A DNA stretch of 64,000 nt from Halogeometricum rufum (GCF_900112175.1 NZ_FOYT01000001.1:434001-498000); one strand, 5' to 3'; shown: positions 16,481 through 25,724, counted from the stretch's first letter. The notes: generated from the letters alone by a model not told the origin. Translations and numbers: made by a program.

Positions 16481-17110
16481 CTACGCGCCGGGTTCGGGCG
16501 ACGCGGTGTCGGCGTCGCCGCCGAGTTCGTCGCCGTCGGACTCGTCGAGGCTCTGCAACGCGGAGACGGCGGCGCTCTTGTAGCGGTCGGTGGGCAGGTC
16601 GTACTCCTCGCGGGCCATGCGGCCGTACTCGTTGCCCTCGTCGTCGAACCGCTCGATGCGTTCGAGCGTGCGTTCGGCCGTCTCGACGACCCAGCGGTCA
16701 CGCGTCGCGGCGTCCACGACGTTGATGGACTCCGGCCGGACGGAGACGTTCACGTTGCCGTCGTCCGTCTCGTACGTCCGTGGCTTGCCGACGACGGCGA
16801 CGTACGCGGGCGCTTCGAGGTCGCGGAGCGTGCTCGCGGCCTCGGGCTGGTACTGCCCGGCGTAGACGAAGAACGTGCCCGTCGGGTCCACGATGCGGCC
16901 CCGCCAGTACTCGTTGTCCTCGCCCACGTCCTCCTTCTCGGTGAGGGTGCCGACGAGGAAGATGCGGTTGGCCTTCTCTCCCGTCGGGAGCAGGAGGTAC
17001 ACCGGCGCGCGTTCGTCGTCGGACTCCTTGAACGTGTAACTCGCGTCGTTGAACTCTTCGGCGAACACTCGCCGGGCGACCTCTCGGGTGGGGACTTCGT
17101 TGGAACTCAT
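16481..17110 (-). CDS. rpap3: RPA-associated protein (COG3390 type)
   Basis: A 209-residue protein with an OB-fold region (residues ~45-140: IFLVGTLTEKEDVG, YWRGRIVDPTGTFFVYAG, PAYVAVVGKPRTYE), the pattern of the haloarchaeal RPA-associated proteins. Its ATG follows directly after the TAA of the RPA gene, so the pair is one operon. In Haloferax the cognate proteins work with their RPA in single-strand DNA binding during replication and repair. The rpa3/rpap3 assignment rests on remembered gene order and OB/zinc architecture. The tail is acidic. Confidence 0.85.
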   Translation of the reverse strand: MSSNEVPTREVARRVFAEEFNDASYTFKESDDERAPVYLLLPTGEKANRIFLVGTLTEKEDVGEDNEYWRGRIVDPTGTFFVYAGQYQPEAASTLRDLEAPAYVAVVGKPRTYETDDGNVNVSVRPESINVVDAATRDRWVVETAERTLERIERFDDEGNEYGRMAREEYDLPTDRYKSAAVSALQSLDESDGDELGGDADTASPEPGA

Positions 17111-18040
17111 TTAGATCGACCTCGCTTTGATGAGGACTGCTTCGGCGTCGGCCGGTTCGGTCAGTCGTTCGGTGTCGTCGGCGAGGACGTACCGACCCAG
17201 TTCGGGGCCGGAGACGCGGTAGTACGCGCCGACGAGGTCCGTGCGCATCTCGTCGACGACGACGGTGGTGTCGAGTGCGTCCATCGCCATCTCCTGGGCT
17301 TCCTCCAGCGAGATGCCGGTGAGTTCCTCGGTCATCTCGCGGCCGAAGATGACCTCGTGGACCTCGTCGCCGTCGTCGAGGACGCCCTTGATGCGCAGGT
17401 CGAACTCGCCCTCGACGTTGCCGTGTTCGTTACAGCGGCCGTTCTGGAGGACGCGCGTACAGCCCTCCTCGGGACAGCGCTTGATGAGGCCGCTCCCGGA
17501 CTGGATGTCCACGAGTGCGCCCTCGACGGTGGTCGCGTCGTCGCCCACCTCGATGTCCTCGTCGAGTTGTTCGATGCTGGTCGTCCGGTTGAGTTTGACG
17601 GAGAAGTTGCCCTGGTACTCGTCGGTGACGACGTTCCCGAGGCGGTAGACCGCCCCCTCCTCCAACTCCGGCAGGTCGGAGGTGGTGAAGGAGACGAACT
17701 TCATCCGCCCGGACTCGTCGCCGAGGAGCCCCACCTGCGAGATGGACTCGCTTCGGGGTTCCCACAGTTCGACGACTTTCGCGGTGACGTCGACCCACTG
17801 TTCGTCTTGGTCGATGTCCGCGAGGTGGACCTCGTCGTTCCCGCCGCGACCCAGTTCGTCGCGTTCGAGGCCCGCCTCGTCGAGGTAGCTGTTGACGACG
17901 GAGCGACGCGCCTCGTCGACGGGTACCCGGTACTCGTCGACGAGGTTCTGCAGTCGCTCCTCGACGTCGTCGGCGTCGACCTCCAGATGGTCTGAAAACT
18001 GCTCGGCAATCTCCTCTGCGTGGGTTCGCAGGTCTGACAT
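17111..18040 (-). CDS. rpa3: Replication protein A (single-strand DNA-binding), RPA3-type
   Basis: A 309-residue protein: an N-terminal helical region (EEIAEQFSDHLEVDADDVEERL), an OB fold (WVDVTAKVVELWEP through FSVKLNRTTSI), then a zinc-finger domain with four ligands (CPEEGC...C...H) and a second OB-like region. It coats single-stranded DNA. The start is uncertain: ATG at 18040 has GGAGG about 12 nt upstream, while ATG at 18070 sits about 35 nt from a CCTTATTAAC TATA box (18101-18110) and would add ten residues (METKVEASET). The 18040 start is preferred because homologues, as I remember them, begin MSDLR. Confidence 0.88.
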   Translation of the reverse strand: MSDLRTHAEEIAEQFSDHLEVDADDVEERLQNLVDEYRVPVDEARRSVVNSYLDEAGLERDELGRGGNDEVHLADIDQDEQWVDVTAKVVELWEPRSESISQVGLLGDESGRMKFVSFTTSDLPELEEGAVYRLGNVVTDEYQGNFSVKLNRTTSIEQLDEDIEVGDDATTVEGALVDIQSGSGLIKRCPEEGCTRVLQNGRCNEHGNVEGEFDLRIKGVLDDGDEVHEVIFGREMTEELTGISLEEAQEMAMDALDTTVVVDEMRTDLVGAYYRVSGPELGRYVLADDTERLTEPADAEAVLIKARSI

Positions 18041-18238
18041 GGTTTCACTCGCCTCCACCTTGGTTTCCATTGGGAGGCATACGCCGGTTGGCTCGCGATG
18101 GTTAATAAGGTTACGTGCGCTCTGAAACTGAAATCGCGCGCCTGTGGGCTCCAAACCCGCGGATTCGGCACCCTCCAGCCCCCCCGTTTTCGGCCACCAA
18201 CGGACCTATAGCCTCGGCGTTCCCACGGCCGAGTAGCG

Positions 18239-18526
18239 ATGGACGACCGTCTCGAACGATTCGTACGGGAGCAGTTCCGCGCCGCCGGGCGGCAGTACGC
18301 CCGCGCGAAACGGGCGTACGACGACGGCAGGGGCGACGAGGACGCGGCCGACGCCGCCCTCCCGCGCGACGAGGAGGGCCGCGTCCGCCTCGTCTGCCGT
18401 CGGCACGCCGAACGACGCGCCGTCGCCGTCGACGCCGACGGCCGTCCCGCGTGCTTCGAGACCGGTCACCCCGACTGCGAGGGCTGTGCCGAGGACGTGC
18501 GAAGCGGGGTCGTCGAGACGTGGTAG
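18239..18526 (+). CDS. Small haloarchaeal protein with C-terminal Cys cluster
   Basis: A 95-residue protein with an N-terminal basic helix (LERFVREQFRAAGRQYARAK), a middle CRRHAERRAV strand and a CFETGHPDCEGCAEDV segment whose His and Cys could bind zinc. I recall this as a conserved haloarchaeal family (DUF7091), not checked. Its stop overlaps the start of the guanylyltransferase gene by 7 bp. Confidence 0.7.
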   Translation: MDDRLERFVREQFRAAGRQYARAKRAYDDGRGDEDAADAALPRDEEGRVRLVCRRHAERRAVAVDADGRPACFETGHPDCEGCAEDVRSGVVETW

Positions 18527-19584
18527 TCGGAGAGACGGACCGGCCCGTCGTCGCACTCGTCCTCGCGGGCGGCACCGGGTCCCGACTGTACCCCGCCAGT
18601 CGCTCGGACCGCCCCAAGCAGTTCCTCTCGCTCGTCGGCGAGGACTCCCTCCTCGCTCGAACGGTCGACCGCGCCCGCGACGTGGCCGACGAGGTGTTCG
18701 TCTCCACCCGCCCGGCGTTCGCCGCGGACGTGCCCGACCACGCGCCCGACGCCGAGGTGGTGGTCGAACCCGCCGCGAAGGACACCGGTCCCGCACTCGT
18801 CTACGCCACGCACCGCATCCGCGACGCCGTCGGCGACTGCGTCGTCGTCGTCCTGCCCAGCGACCACCGCGTCGGCGGCGCGTTCGCCGACGTGATGCGC
18901 CGGGGCGCCCGCGTCGCGGCCGAGACGGACGCACTCGTCACGTTCGGCGTCGAACCCACCCGCCCGGACACGGGCTACGGCTACATCGAACCCGGCGCGT
19001 CGCGCGGCGACTACGCGCCCGTCGCGGCGTTCCACGAGAAACCCGACGCCGAGACGGCCCGGGCGTACGTCGACGCCGGCCACTACTGGAACGCGGGCAT
19101 CTTCGCGTGGACGCCCGACGCCCTCCTCGCGGCGGCCCGCGACTCGCCGCTCTCGGACCTCGTCGCCGACCTCGCGGCTGGCGTCGACGCCGAACGCGCG
19201 TTCGAGGGCGTTCCGGCGGTGAGCGTCGACTACGGCGTGATGGAGCGAACGGCCAACGCCGTCGTCGTCCCGGCGTCGTTCGAGTGGGACGACCTCGGGT
19301 CGTGGGACGCGTTCGACCGGGTGCGAGACGGCGACGGCGGCGGCGAAACGACCGACGACGGCGAGAGCGCTGACGACGGCACCGTCTCGGTCGGCGACGT
19401 GACCGTCCGGACGCTGGACGCCGCCGACAACGTCGTCGCCGGCGACGACGTCCACGTCTCGCTGGTCGGCGTCTCGGACCTCGCCGTCGTCTCGTGGGAC
19501 GACCGGGTGTTGGTCGTCCCGAAGGACCGCGCGCAGGACGTGCGAACGCTCGTCGACGAGTTGAAGCGCCGCGGCGAGTTCTAG
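18520..19584 (+). CDS. Mannose-1-phosphate guanylyltransferase
   Basis: A 354-residue nucleotidyltransferase. The signature LAGGTGSRLYPASRSDRPKQ binds the nucleotide triphosphate, and LPSDHR, GYGYIEPG and YWNAGIFAW are typical of GDP-mannose pyrophosphorylases of the ManC/ManB type. It makes GDP-mannose for surface glycans. The GTG start overlaps the previous gene; longer upstream extensions are Arg-rich and implausible. An acidic Gly-rich insert at about residues 270-290 precedes the C-terminal beta-helix strands. Confidence 0.9.
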   Translation: MVVGETDRPVVALVLAGGTGSRLYPASRSDRPKQFLSLVGEDSLLARTVDRARDVADEVFVSTRPAFAADVPDHAPDAEVVVEPAAKDTGPALVYATHRIRDAVGDCVVVVLPSDHRVGGAFADVMRRGARVAAETDALVTFGVEPTRPDTGYGYIEPGASRGDYAPVAAFHEKPDAETARAYVDAGHYWNAGIFAWTPDALLAAARDSPLSDLVADLAAGVDAERAFEGVPAVSVDYGVMERTANAVVVPASFEWDDLGSWDAFDRVRDGDGGGETTDDGESADDGTVSVGDVTVRTLDAADNVVAGDDVHVSLVGVSDLAVVSWDDRVLVVPKDRAQDVRTLVDELKRRGEF

Positions 19585-19585
19585 G

Positions 19586-20092
19586 TCACTCCTCGGTCGA
19601 CTGTCGGACCCGCACGTCGCCGCTACTGGTGACGCCGACGAGGAGCGACTCGCTGATCTCGCGGCCGTGGACGGCGTCCCCCGCGTCGTCGGCGACTATC
19701 TTCATCAGGTCCGGCGCGGTGTAGTTCACCTTCACCCCCGCCTCGTCGCAGGCGTCGTAGACCCGTTTCGGCACCTCGTACAGGTCCGTCCCCGCTTCGA
19801 CGGCCACCTGGACGGGTGCGGTCAACGCCTCCGCGAACGCGATGGTCTCGCGCGCCTTCTCGACGTTCCGGCGCGCGCTCGACTCCACGCTGGAGACGTT
19901 CGCGCGCGACGTGCCGAGGAGGTCCGCGATGGTCGACTGCCGAACGCCGCGTTCGCGGAGGGCCAGCACCTCGGCCTGTCGGCGGGTCAGGACGCTGTCT
20001 TCGGGGTCGAACCCGGTCTCTGCGAGGATGTTCGCGGCGTCAACGTCGCCGCCGTCGCCTCGCACGTCCCGGCCGCTGTCCGCGTCGTGCAT
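19586..20092 (-). CDS. tfx: Tfx-family DNA-binding protein
   Basis: A 168-residue regulator: residues ~30-75 are a helix-turn-helix (LTRRQAEVLALRERGVRQST... SRANVSSVE) and the rest is the Tfx C-terminal domain (VPKRVYDACDEAGVKVNYTA). The Methanothermobacter prototype binds downstream of a formylmethanofuran dehydrogenase promoter; the haloarchaeal role is not established. The start is the second Met (MHDADS), as the first nine residues are an upstream extension. It ends 1 bp from the convergent guanylyltransferase stop. Confidence 0.85.
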   Translation of the reverse strand: MHDADSGRDVRGDGGDVDAANILAETGFDPEDSVLTRRQAEVLALRERGVRQSTIADLLGTSRANVSSVESSARRNVEKARETIAFAEALTAPVQVAVEAGTDLYEVPKRVYDACDEAGVKVNYTAPDLMKIVADDAGDAVHGREISESLLVGVTSSGDVRVRQSTEE

Positions 20093-20202
20093 GACCGAGC
20101 GTACGCCTGCCGGTCGCAAAAAACTGTATCGTCGCGCTGGCGTCGAAATCGAGAGTCGAAGGATGTGACTGTCCGTCGCGCGGCGCGGCGAGGTATCGCC
20201 GT

Positions 20203-20691
20203 CTAGCTGCCCCAGAAGTTGTCTCGACTTCCGAGTGCAGTCGGGCGTTTGGGTCCGCTACTGTCGTCGCCGTCGTCGCCGCTCTCCTCGTCCGAATCGG
20301 TCGCCGCTCCGCCCTCGTCGCCGCTCTCCCCGTCGCTCGTCTCCTCGTCGGGGTCGAGGGGGAGGCGTTCGACGACCTTCTTCGAGCGGGCGTGGTTGGA
20401 CTTCACCCGGTCGATGCGGACGACGGCGCGCGCCTCCGGGAGGAGGCCGTCGACGAGGACGATGAAGCCGTCCTCGGTCCGCCCGACGCCGGCACCGCTC
20501 TCGTGGATGTCGTCCACCGTGACGGTCACCTCCTCGCCGGGCTTGACCGGCTGCTGTTTCAGGTCTCGAATCGGCTGTTCGTAGCTGTTGCACCACTCAG
20601 AGCCCGCCCGGTCGCCGTAGTACTGACACCCCATCCCGTTGATTCGCTCCGAGTACCGTGGACAGTCGTCCGCCAGCGGACAGTCTGACAT
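20203..20691 (-). CDS. TRAM-domain protein with N-terminal Cys motif and acidic tail
   Basis: A 162-residue protein. The N-terminus has CPLADDCPRY plus further Cys (GMGCQYYG, WCNSYE), probably a metal site. Residues ~52-112 are a TRAM domain (VTVTVDDIHESGAGVGRTEDG), an RNA-binding beta-barrel. The last ~50 residues are Asp/Ser/Glu repeats. Archaeal TRAM proteins bind RNA or act as chaperones. Stand-alone gene. Confidence 0.88.
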   Translation of the reverse strand: MSDCPLADDCPRYSERINGMGCQYYGDRAGSEWCNSYEQPIRDLKQQPVKPGEEVTVTVDDIHESGAGVGRTEDGFIVLVDGLLPEARAVVRIDRVKSNHARSKKVVERLPLDPDEETSDGESGDEGGAATDSDEESGDDGDDSSGPKRPTALGSRDNFWGS

Positions 20692-20795
20692 ACGGGTGGA
20701 TACTCTATCGCTCGTCTAAACCCTTCCGGGTCCGGGGTACCCCCGGTAGGGGCCGCAGACGCAACGCTTTCCCCCGCTTCGCCCCCAGTTCGCGT

Positions 20796-21476
20796 ATGAG
20801 CCGTCGCGTCCCGGAGTTCGCCCTCGTCGTCGGCGTCTTCCTCGGCCTGTCGGCGCTGGTGTCCGGCGTCGTCCTCGGGTCCGGACTCCTGCCCACCGTC
20901 CTCTTCGCCGCCGTCGTGACGTACCCGTTCGTCGCCTTCGGCCTCGTCCGCGACGACGACCCGGCGGCCGTCGTCCCGCCCCGCTGGGTTCTCCTCGCCG
21001 GCGTCGTCTGGGCGTCGCTCGGCGTCGCCGGCGTCTTCGCCGCGGACGTCTCGCTGGCGGCGATAGCGACCGCCGGCCTCGTCGGCCTCGTCCTGTTCCT
21101 CCCGCCGGCCGCGTACGCCGCCCGCCACGGCGCCGGCGTGAACCCGCTCTCGGGCGTGCAGACGCTCGCCGTCGCCGCCGTCGCCGCGGCGGGCCTCCTC
21201 GTCGTCGGCCTCGTCGCCGGCCGACCGCTGACCGGCGTCGTCGCCGCCGTCCTCGCCGTCGTCTCCGCCGGACTGTACGCGACGGCCCTCGGCGTCGAGT
21301 TCGACGCGCGCACGCGCAGAGGTGCCGTGGCCGCCGGCGGCGCGTTCGCACTCGTCCTCGTCGCCGTCGGCGTCCTCTCCGGCGGCCGACTCGCCGACTG
21401 GCTCCTCGCGGGCGCGGCGGTGGCGTTCACGCCGAGCCTGTACGCCGTGCTGTCGCGAACCGACCGACGACGGTAG
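20796..21476 (+). CDS. Multi-pass membrane protein of unknown function
   Basis: 226 residues, almost entirely hydrophobic: about seven membrane helices rich in Ala, Val, Leu and Gly, with few polar residues between (for example FALVVGVFLGLSALVSGVVL). The ATG chosen begins MSRRVPEF, a usual cytoplasmic flank; upstream codons are Arg/Pro-rich. No family recognised. Confidence 0.7.
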   Translation: MSRRVPEFALVVGVFLGLSALVSGVVLGSGLLPTVLFAAVVTYPFVAFGLVRDDDPAAVVPPRWVLLAGVVWASLGVAGVFAADVSLAAIATAGLVGLVLFLPPAAYAARHGAGVNPLSGVQTLAVAAVAAAGLLVVGLVAGRPLTGVVAAVLAVVSAGLYATALGVEFDARTRRGAVAAGGAFALVLVAVGVLSGGRLADWLLAGAAVAFTPSLYAVLSRTDRRR

Positions 21477-21496
21477 TTCGGCGTCCTTCGGCGTCC

Positions 21497-22258
21497 TCAC
21501 TTCACGGCGCGGAGGACGGCCGGGCCGTCCCCGTCGACGACGTCGACGTCGCCGAACCCCGCCGCGCGGAAGGTCTCTCTCAGGCGGTCCGGGTCGTGGA
21601 ACCGCCCCCGAAACACCGACCCCATCGTCGCCTCGGTGCCCTCGGCATCGTCGCGGAGGACGAACGCGTACGTCGTCGTGTAGTGGCCCGCCGCGGAGGT
21701 GAGCGCGGTGGTCGAGCGTCGCTCCACGGTGAAGCGCTCCGACTCGACGGTCCGACAGTCGGTGCTGCCGTTCGTCACGTCGTCGGACAGCGGTTGGAAG
21801 AACGTCACGAACGCGCCGCCGTCGCGGAGGCTCTCGTGGACGTTCTCGGCGAGCGATTCGACGTCGGCGTCGTCGGTGAGGTGGAGCATCCCGCCCAGCA
21901 ACACCGCCACGTCGAACGTCCGTCCCTCGTCCGCCGCGGACCACGCCGTGAAGTCAGCCCGCTGGACCTCCGCGTCCGTCACTCGCTCTCTGGCCCGTCG
22001 GAGCATCCGCTCGTCGCTGTCCACGCCGAGCACCGTCTCGTACTCGTCCTCGATGCGAGTGAGGAGCGGACCGGTACCGCAGCCCAGTTCCAGCACCCGA
22101 CTCGTCTCCTCGGGTTCGTACCGTCGCAACAGTCGCACCTGCGCGTCCCTGTTCAGGACGCGCGAGTGGTAGAACTCGTAGAGCGTGGGGTACTCGTAGA
22201 AGTCGCGTTCGCGGTGCGGGTCCTCGTCGACGTCCTCGATGACGTGGGCGAGACTCAC
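21497..22258 (-). CDS. Class I SAM-dependent methyltransferase
   Basis: A 253-residue enzyme with motif I LELGCGTGP, the acidic loop VLGVDSDERML and motif IV-like VAVLLGGMLHL, all typical of the Rossmann-type methyltransferase fold. An N-terminal YPTLYEFYHSRVLNRD segment resembles small-molecule methyltransferases. The substrate is unknown. It shares a short intergenic region with the radical SAM gene on the same strand. Confidence 0.85.
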   Translation of the reverse strand: MSLAHVIEDVDEDPHRERDFYEYPTLYEFYHSRVLNRDAQVRLLRRYEPEETSRVLELGCGTGPLLTRIEDEYETVLGVDSDERMLRRARERVTDAEVQRADFTAWSAADEGRTFDVAVLLGGMLHLTDDADVESLAENVHESLRDGGAFVTFFQPLSDDVTNGSTDCRTVESERFTVERRSTTALTSAAGHYTTTYAFVLRDDAEGTEATMGSVFRGRFHDPDRLRETFRAAGFGDVDVVDGDGPAVLRAVK

Positions 22259-22373
22259 GTGTGACCGCTCTTACCGACCGGACCGGGCAAATAGCGTTCG
22301 GTGGTTCGACACCGCTTGGCACGCGACGACACGGCCGGGACGACCGAAAAAGCGACGCGACCGAGGGGTCGCC

Positions 22374-23369
22374 CTACGCCAACGGCGTCCGTTCGACCAC
22401 GGTGCCGTTCACGGTGGGGTACTGCTCGACGATTTCGCCCTTCGACACGTCGCCCTCGTCCACCATCTCCTCCAGCAGCCACCACGCGACTTCGACGTGG
22501 TCGGACTTCACCGTGTAGAACTCCTCGGGGACGCCGAGTGCCTGCAGGTCCGCCTCGGTCACCCACGTCTTCCCGTAGACGATGGTGCCGTCGTCGGTCA
22601 CCTCGTCGAACGGGCGGCGGATGTTCTTCGCCATGCGCTTCAGGCGGTTGCGGTGCTGGGCGGCGTCCTTGAACACGGAGGTGCAGAAGTAGACGCGTTC
22701 GTGGTCGGCCATCTCTTCGAGGATGGCGTCCTTCGACCCGTCGACGGCCGACATGTGGCCGTCCTGCAGTTCGTAGCCCGCCTCCTGCATCCGGCGGTAG
22801 TTGCCGTCCGACATCTCGAACTCGTTGACGTTGCAGAACTCCGCGGCGCCCTCGTCGAGGAAGTCGAGGAACTCTTCTTCGGCCCGGATGCCCGGAATCT
22901 CGAACGCGGGCGTCAGACCCTCCTCGCGGGCGACGTAGAGGATGTCCTCCCACTCGGTGCCGTGCATGTCGCCCCACAGTTCGTACGGCGGGTGGAAGCG
23001 AATCTCGTCCAGTCCGGCCTCCGAGAGGCGGCGCATGTTCTCGCGGCCGCCCGTGATTCCCGTGTAGAGGTGTGTGTGGTGGTCCTCGCCGAACTCGTCT
23101 TTGAGGAGTTCGAGGTAGTGACACGTCTTGTCGAGGGCCTCCTGCGGTTCGCCGCCCGTGATGGACGTCCCGAGGGCGTCCATCCGCTTCGCCTCGGCGA
23201 TGACGTCGTCGTCGGACTCCACCTGTCGCTCGTTGGCGTACACGTCGGTGACGTTCTTGCGGTTCTCGCCGAGCGGACAGTAGAAGCAATCGCGCTGGTC
23301 GCAGTAGCCGTAGACGAACAGCACCATCTTCCCTCCCATGGCGCACTGCTCACAGCCCTTCGAGATCAT
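22374..23369 (-). CDS. Radical SAM protein with Cx4Cx2C cluster motif
   Basis: A 331-residue enzyme. The cluster-binding motif is CDQRDCFYC (C23, C28, C31), spaced Cx4Cx2C instead of Cx3Cx2C, with a second Cys pair just before it (C6, C9). TGGEP, the usual SAM-contact motif, follows at about residue 85. The rest is a TIM-barrel-like body and a C-terminal region ending in winged-helix-like sequence. The start is ATG (MISKGCEQC); upstream codons are low-complexity. It is divergent from the DUF373 gene. Function unknown; the family seems conserved in haloarchaea. Confidence 0.85.
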   Translation of the reverse strand: MISKGCEQCAMGGKMVLFVYGYCDQRDCFYCPLGENRKNVTDVYANERQVESDDDVIAEAKRMDALGTSITGGEPQEALDKTCHYLELLKDEFGEDHHTHLYTGITGGRENMRRLSEAGLDEIRFHPPYELWGDMHGTEWEDILYVAREEGLTPAFEIPGIRAEEEFLDFLDEGAAEFCNVNEFEMSDGNYRRMQEAGYELQDGHMSAVDGSKDAILEEMADHERVYFCTSVFKDAAQHRNRLKRMAKNIRRPFDEVTDDGTIVYGKTWVTEADLQALGVPEEFYTVKSDHVEVAWWLLEEMVDEGDVSKGEIVEQYPTVNGTVVERTPLA

Positions 23370-23523
23370 TCGTTGAACACACGCTACACGTCCCACGGGC
23401 AAAAACCGTGCGAAACGCAGTTCCCGGCGTGGGACGGACGCCCACGGCGTTCCGGCGAACGCCGGCCGTCGCCCGGGGAGCGTCCCCGAAAACAAATATA
23501 GCCCGACGGCATACGGTCGGACG

Positions 23524-24666
23524 ATGCTGTTGGTCCTCTGTATCGACCTCGACGACGACCTCGGCCGGAAGACGCGGTTCGACACGCCCGTCGTCGGCCG
23601 GGACAGCGTCGAAGCCGTCGCGGTCGCTCTCGCCACCGCCGACCCGGAGGACTCAGACTCGAACGTCCTGTTTCAGGGCATCCACGAACACGACTTGCTC
23701 GTCGCCGACCCAGAGGTCGACGAGCAGGTGGAAGTCGCCGCCGTCACCGGGACGCAGGGCAGCGACGTGAAGGCCAACCGCGCCATCGGCGAGGAGATAG
23801 ACCGCGTGCTCGCGGGCCTCTCGACCGGCGAGAACGTCAGCGCAATCGTCATCACCGACGGCGCGCAGGACGAGTCCGTCCTGCCGGTCATCCGCTCTCG
23901 CGTCCCCATCGACAGCGTCCGCCGCGTCGTCGTCCGACAGGCGCAGGACCTCGAATCCATCTACTACACGATGAAGCAGGTGCTGGCGGACCCCGAGACG
24001 CGCGGGACCATCCTCGTCCCCCTCGGCATCCTGCTTCTCATCTACCCGTTCCTCACCATCGCCAGCTTCTTCGACGTGCCCGGAGCGGCCGTGCTGGGCC
24101 TCGTCTCCGCGCTCCTCGGCCTCTACACCCTGTTCCGCGGCCTCGGACTGGAGACCGTCGTCGACGACGCCGTGAGTCGCGGGCGAGACATCCTCTACGA
24201 GGGCCGCGTCACACTCATCACCTACGTCGCCGCTCTCGCGTTGATGACCGTCGGCGGATTCCGCAGCGTCGCCCTCCTGGACGCCGTCCGCGCCAGTCTG
24301 GAGTCGGCACTCGCACCGTCGCTGATCCTCGCCGCCCTCGTCCACGGCGCGGTCCAGTGGTTCGCCGCCGCGGGCGTCACCTCCAGTCTCGGACAGGTGA
24401 CCGACGAGTACCTCGCGGACCGATTCAAGTGGCGCTACCTCAACGCGCCGTTCTACGTCGTCGCCATCGCCATCGTCCTCTACGTCGTCTCCGGCTTCTT
24501 CCTCAACGTCAACGGCGTCGCCGGCCTCCCGGGCGTCCGGCCGTTCTCGCTGTCGGACCTCGCAATCGGCCTCACCGTCGGAACGCTGTTGGGCGTGTTC
24601 AGCACCCTCGCGTTCGCCATCGCGGAGTCGCGGTTCCCCACGAGCGTCGAACCGACGCGGGGGTGA
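23524..24666 (+). CDS. DUF373-family membrane protein
   Basis: A 380-residue protein. Residues 1-150 form a soluble alpha/beta domain starting MLLVLCIDLDDDLGRKT with conserved Asp residues; the remainder has about six membrane helices, matching archaeal DUF373 proteins. Function unknown. The stop TGA overlaps the GTG of the small gene that follows (GTGA). Confidence 0.9.
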   Translation: MLLVLCIDLDDDLGRKTRFDTPVVGRDSVEAVAVALATADPEDSDSNVLFQGIHEHDLLVADPEVDEQVEVAAVTGTQGSDVKANRAIGEEIDRVLAGLSTGENVSAIVITDGAQDESVLPVIRSRVPIDSVRRVVVRQAQDLESIYYTMKQVLADPETRGTILVPLGILLLIYPFLTIASFFDVPGAAVLGLVSALLGLYTLFRGLGLETVVDDAVSRGRDILYEGRVTLITYVAALALMTVGGFRSVALLDAVRASLESALAPSLILAALVHGAVQWFAAAGVTSSLGQVTDEYLADRFKWRYLNAPFYVVAIAIVLYVVSGFFLNVNGVAGLPGVRPFSLSDLAIGLTVGTLLGVFSTLAFAIAESRFPTSVEPTRG

Positions 24667-24872
24667 GCGGACGGCGGGAGACCACGATACCGCTCGCCGG
24701 CGCCGGGACGCTCACCGACGACGGCGACGTGCGCGTCTACCGGACGAGCCTCGGACCGATACCGAGACACGGCCGGTATCAGGTCGTCGCCAGACGGTCG
24801 ACGGACGAGTGGTTCACCGCCCCCGCGGTCGACAGACTCACCTTCGACTTCCACTGCACCGCGGAGAACTGA
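24663..24872 (+). CDS. Small protein coupled to the DUF373 gene
   Basis: 69 residues from GTG, beta-rich and cytosolic (TIPLAGAGTLTDDGDVRVYR; YQVVARRSTDEWFTAPAVDR). The 4-bp start/stop overlap with the upstream gene indicates co-translation. Composition is normal for the genome, supporting it as real. Not recognised. Confidence 0.65.
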   Translation: MSGRRETTIPLAGAGTLTDDGDVRVYRTSLGPIPRHGRYQVVARRSTDEWFTAPAVDRLTFDFHCTAEN

Positions 24873-24881
24873 CCGAGCGAC

Positions 24882-25724
24882 TCAGCGCTCGCGGACGACG
24901 ACGAACTCCGCGAGGTCCCGGAGGTAGCCGAGCGAGTCCGTCTCGGCCAACTGGGCGGCGTCGAGGGCGTCGAGCGCCTGGTCCGACTGGTCGCGCGCGC
25001 GCTGGTTCGCCTCCGCGGGGGTGAGGTCCGTCACCTGCACGACCGACGGGCGGTCCATCTGTTCGTCCTGTCCGGTCGGCTTGCCGAGTTCGTCGGCGTC
25101 GGCCGTCGCGTCCAGCACGTCGTCGCGTATCTGGAAGGCGACGCCCACCCGTTCTGCGTACTCGCCGAACGCCTCGACGGTGAACGGGTCGGCTTCGGCG
25201 GCGACGGCACCGAGCTCGGCCGCCGCGCGGAACAGCGCGCCGGTCTTCCGGCGTGCCAGTTCCATGTACTCCGCCTCGTTCGTCGGCCGGGCGACGAGTT
25301 CCGTCGCCTCCCCCTCGCCGAGTTCGACCATCGACTCTGCCACTATCTGCATCGCCTGGTCGTTGACTGACAGGAGGGCGAACGCCTCGCCGAGGAGGCC
25401 GTCGGAGGCGATGATGGCGGGGCCGTAGCCGTACTGCGCCCACGCGCTGGGCGTCCCGCGCCGGATGTCCGAGCGGTCGATGATGTCGTCGATGACCAGC
25501 GAGGCGTTGTGGACCAGTTCGATGGCGACGGCGAAGTCCACCGCCGCGTCGGGGTCGCCGCCGCAGGCCTCACAGGAGAGAATCGTCACCGCGGGGCGGA
25601 CGCGCTTGCCGCCCGCCAGCGCAACGTGGGCGAGTTCGTCCGACAGTTCGGGCGGGTCGACCGCGTCGATGACCGTGCGGAGGCGGTCCTCGACCATCGA
25701 CACCCGACGCTCCAGATACTCCAT
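24882..25724 (-). CDS. idsA: Polyprenyl (geranylgeranyl) diphosphate synthase
   Basis: A 280-residue trans-prenyltransferase. The first Asp-rich motif is DDIID (in LVIDDIIDRS), the second DDVLD (QIRDDVLDAT), with GGKRVRP near the N-terminus for diphosphate binding. Residues 4 and 5 before the first motif are small (Ser and Ala), as expected for enzymes making C20 or longer chains. It supplies geranylgeranyl diphosphate for archaeal membrane lipids and carotenoids/retinal. Start at ATG (MEYLERRVS); the upstream extension lacks family similarity. Confidence 0.9.
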   Translation of the reverse strand: MEYLERRVSMVEDRLRTVIDAVDPPELSDELAHVALAGGKRVRPAVTILSCEACGGDPDAAVDFAVAIELVHNASLVIDDIIDRSDIRRGTPSAWAQYGYGPAIIASDGLLGEAFALLSVNDQAMQIVAESMVELGEGEATELVARPTNEAEYMELARRKTGALFRAAAELGAVAAEADPFTVEAFGEYAERVGVAFQIRDDVLDATADADELGKPTGQDEQMDRPSVVQVTDLTPAEANQRARDQSDQALDALDAAQLAETDSLGYLRDLAEFVVVRER

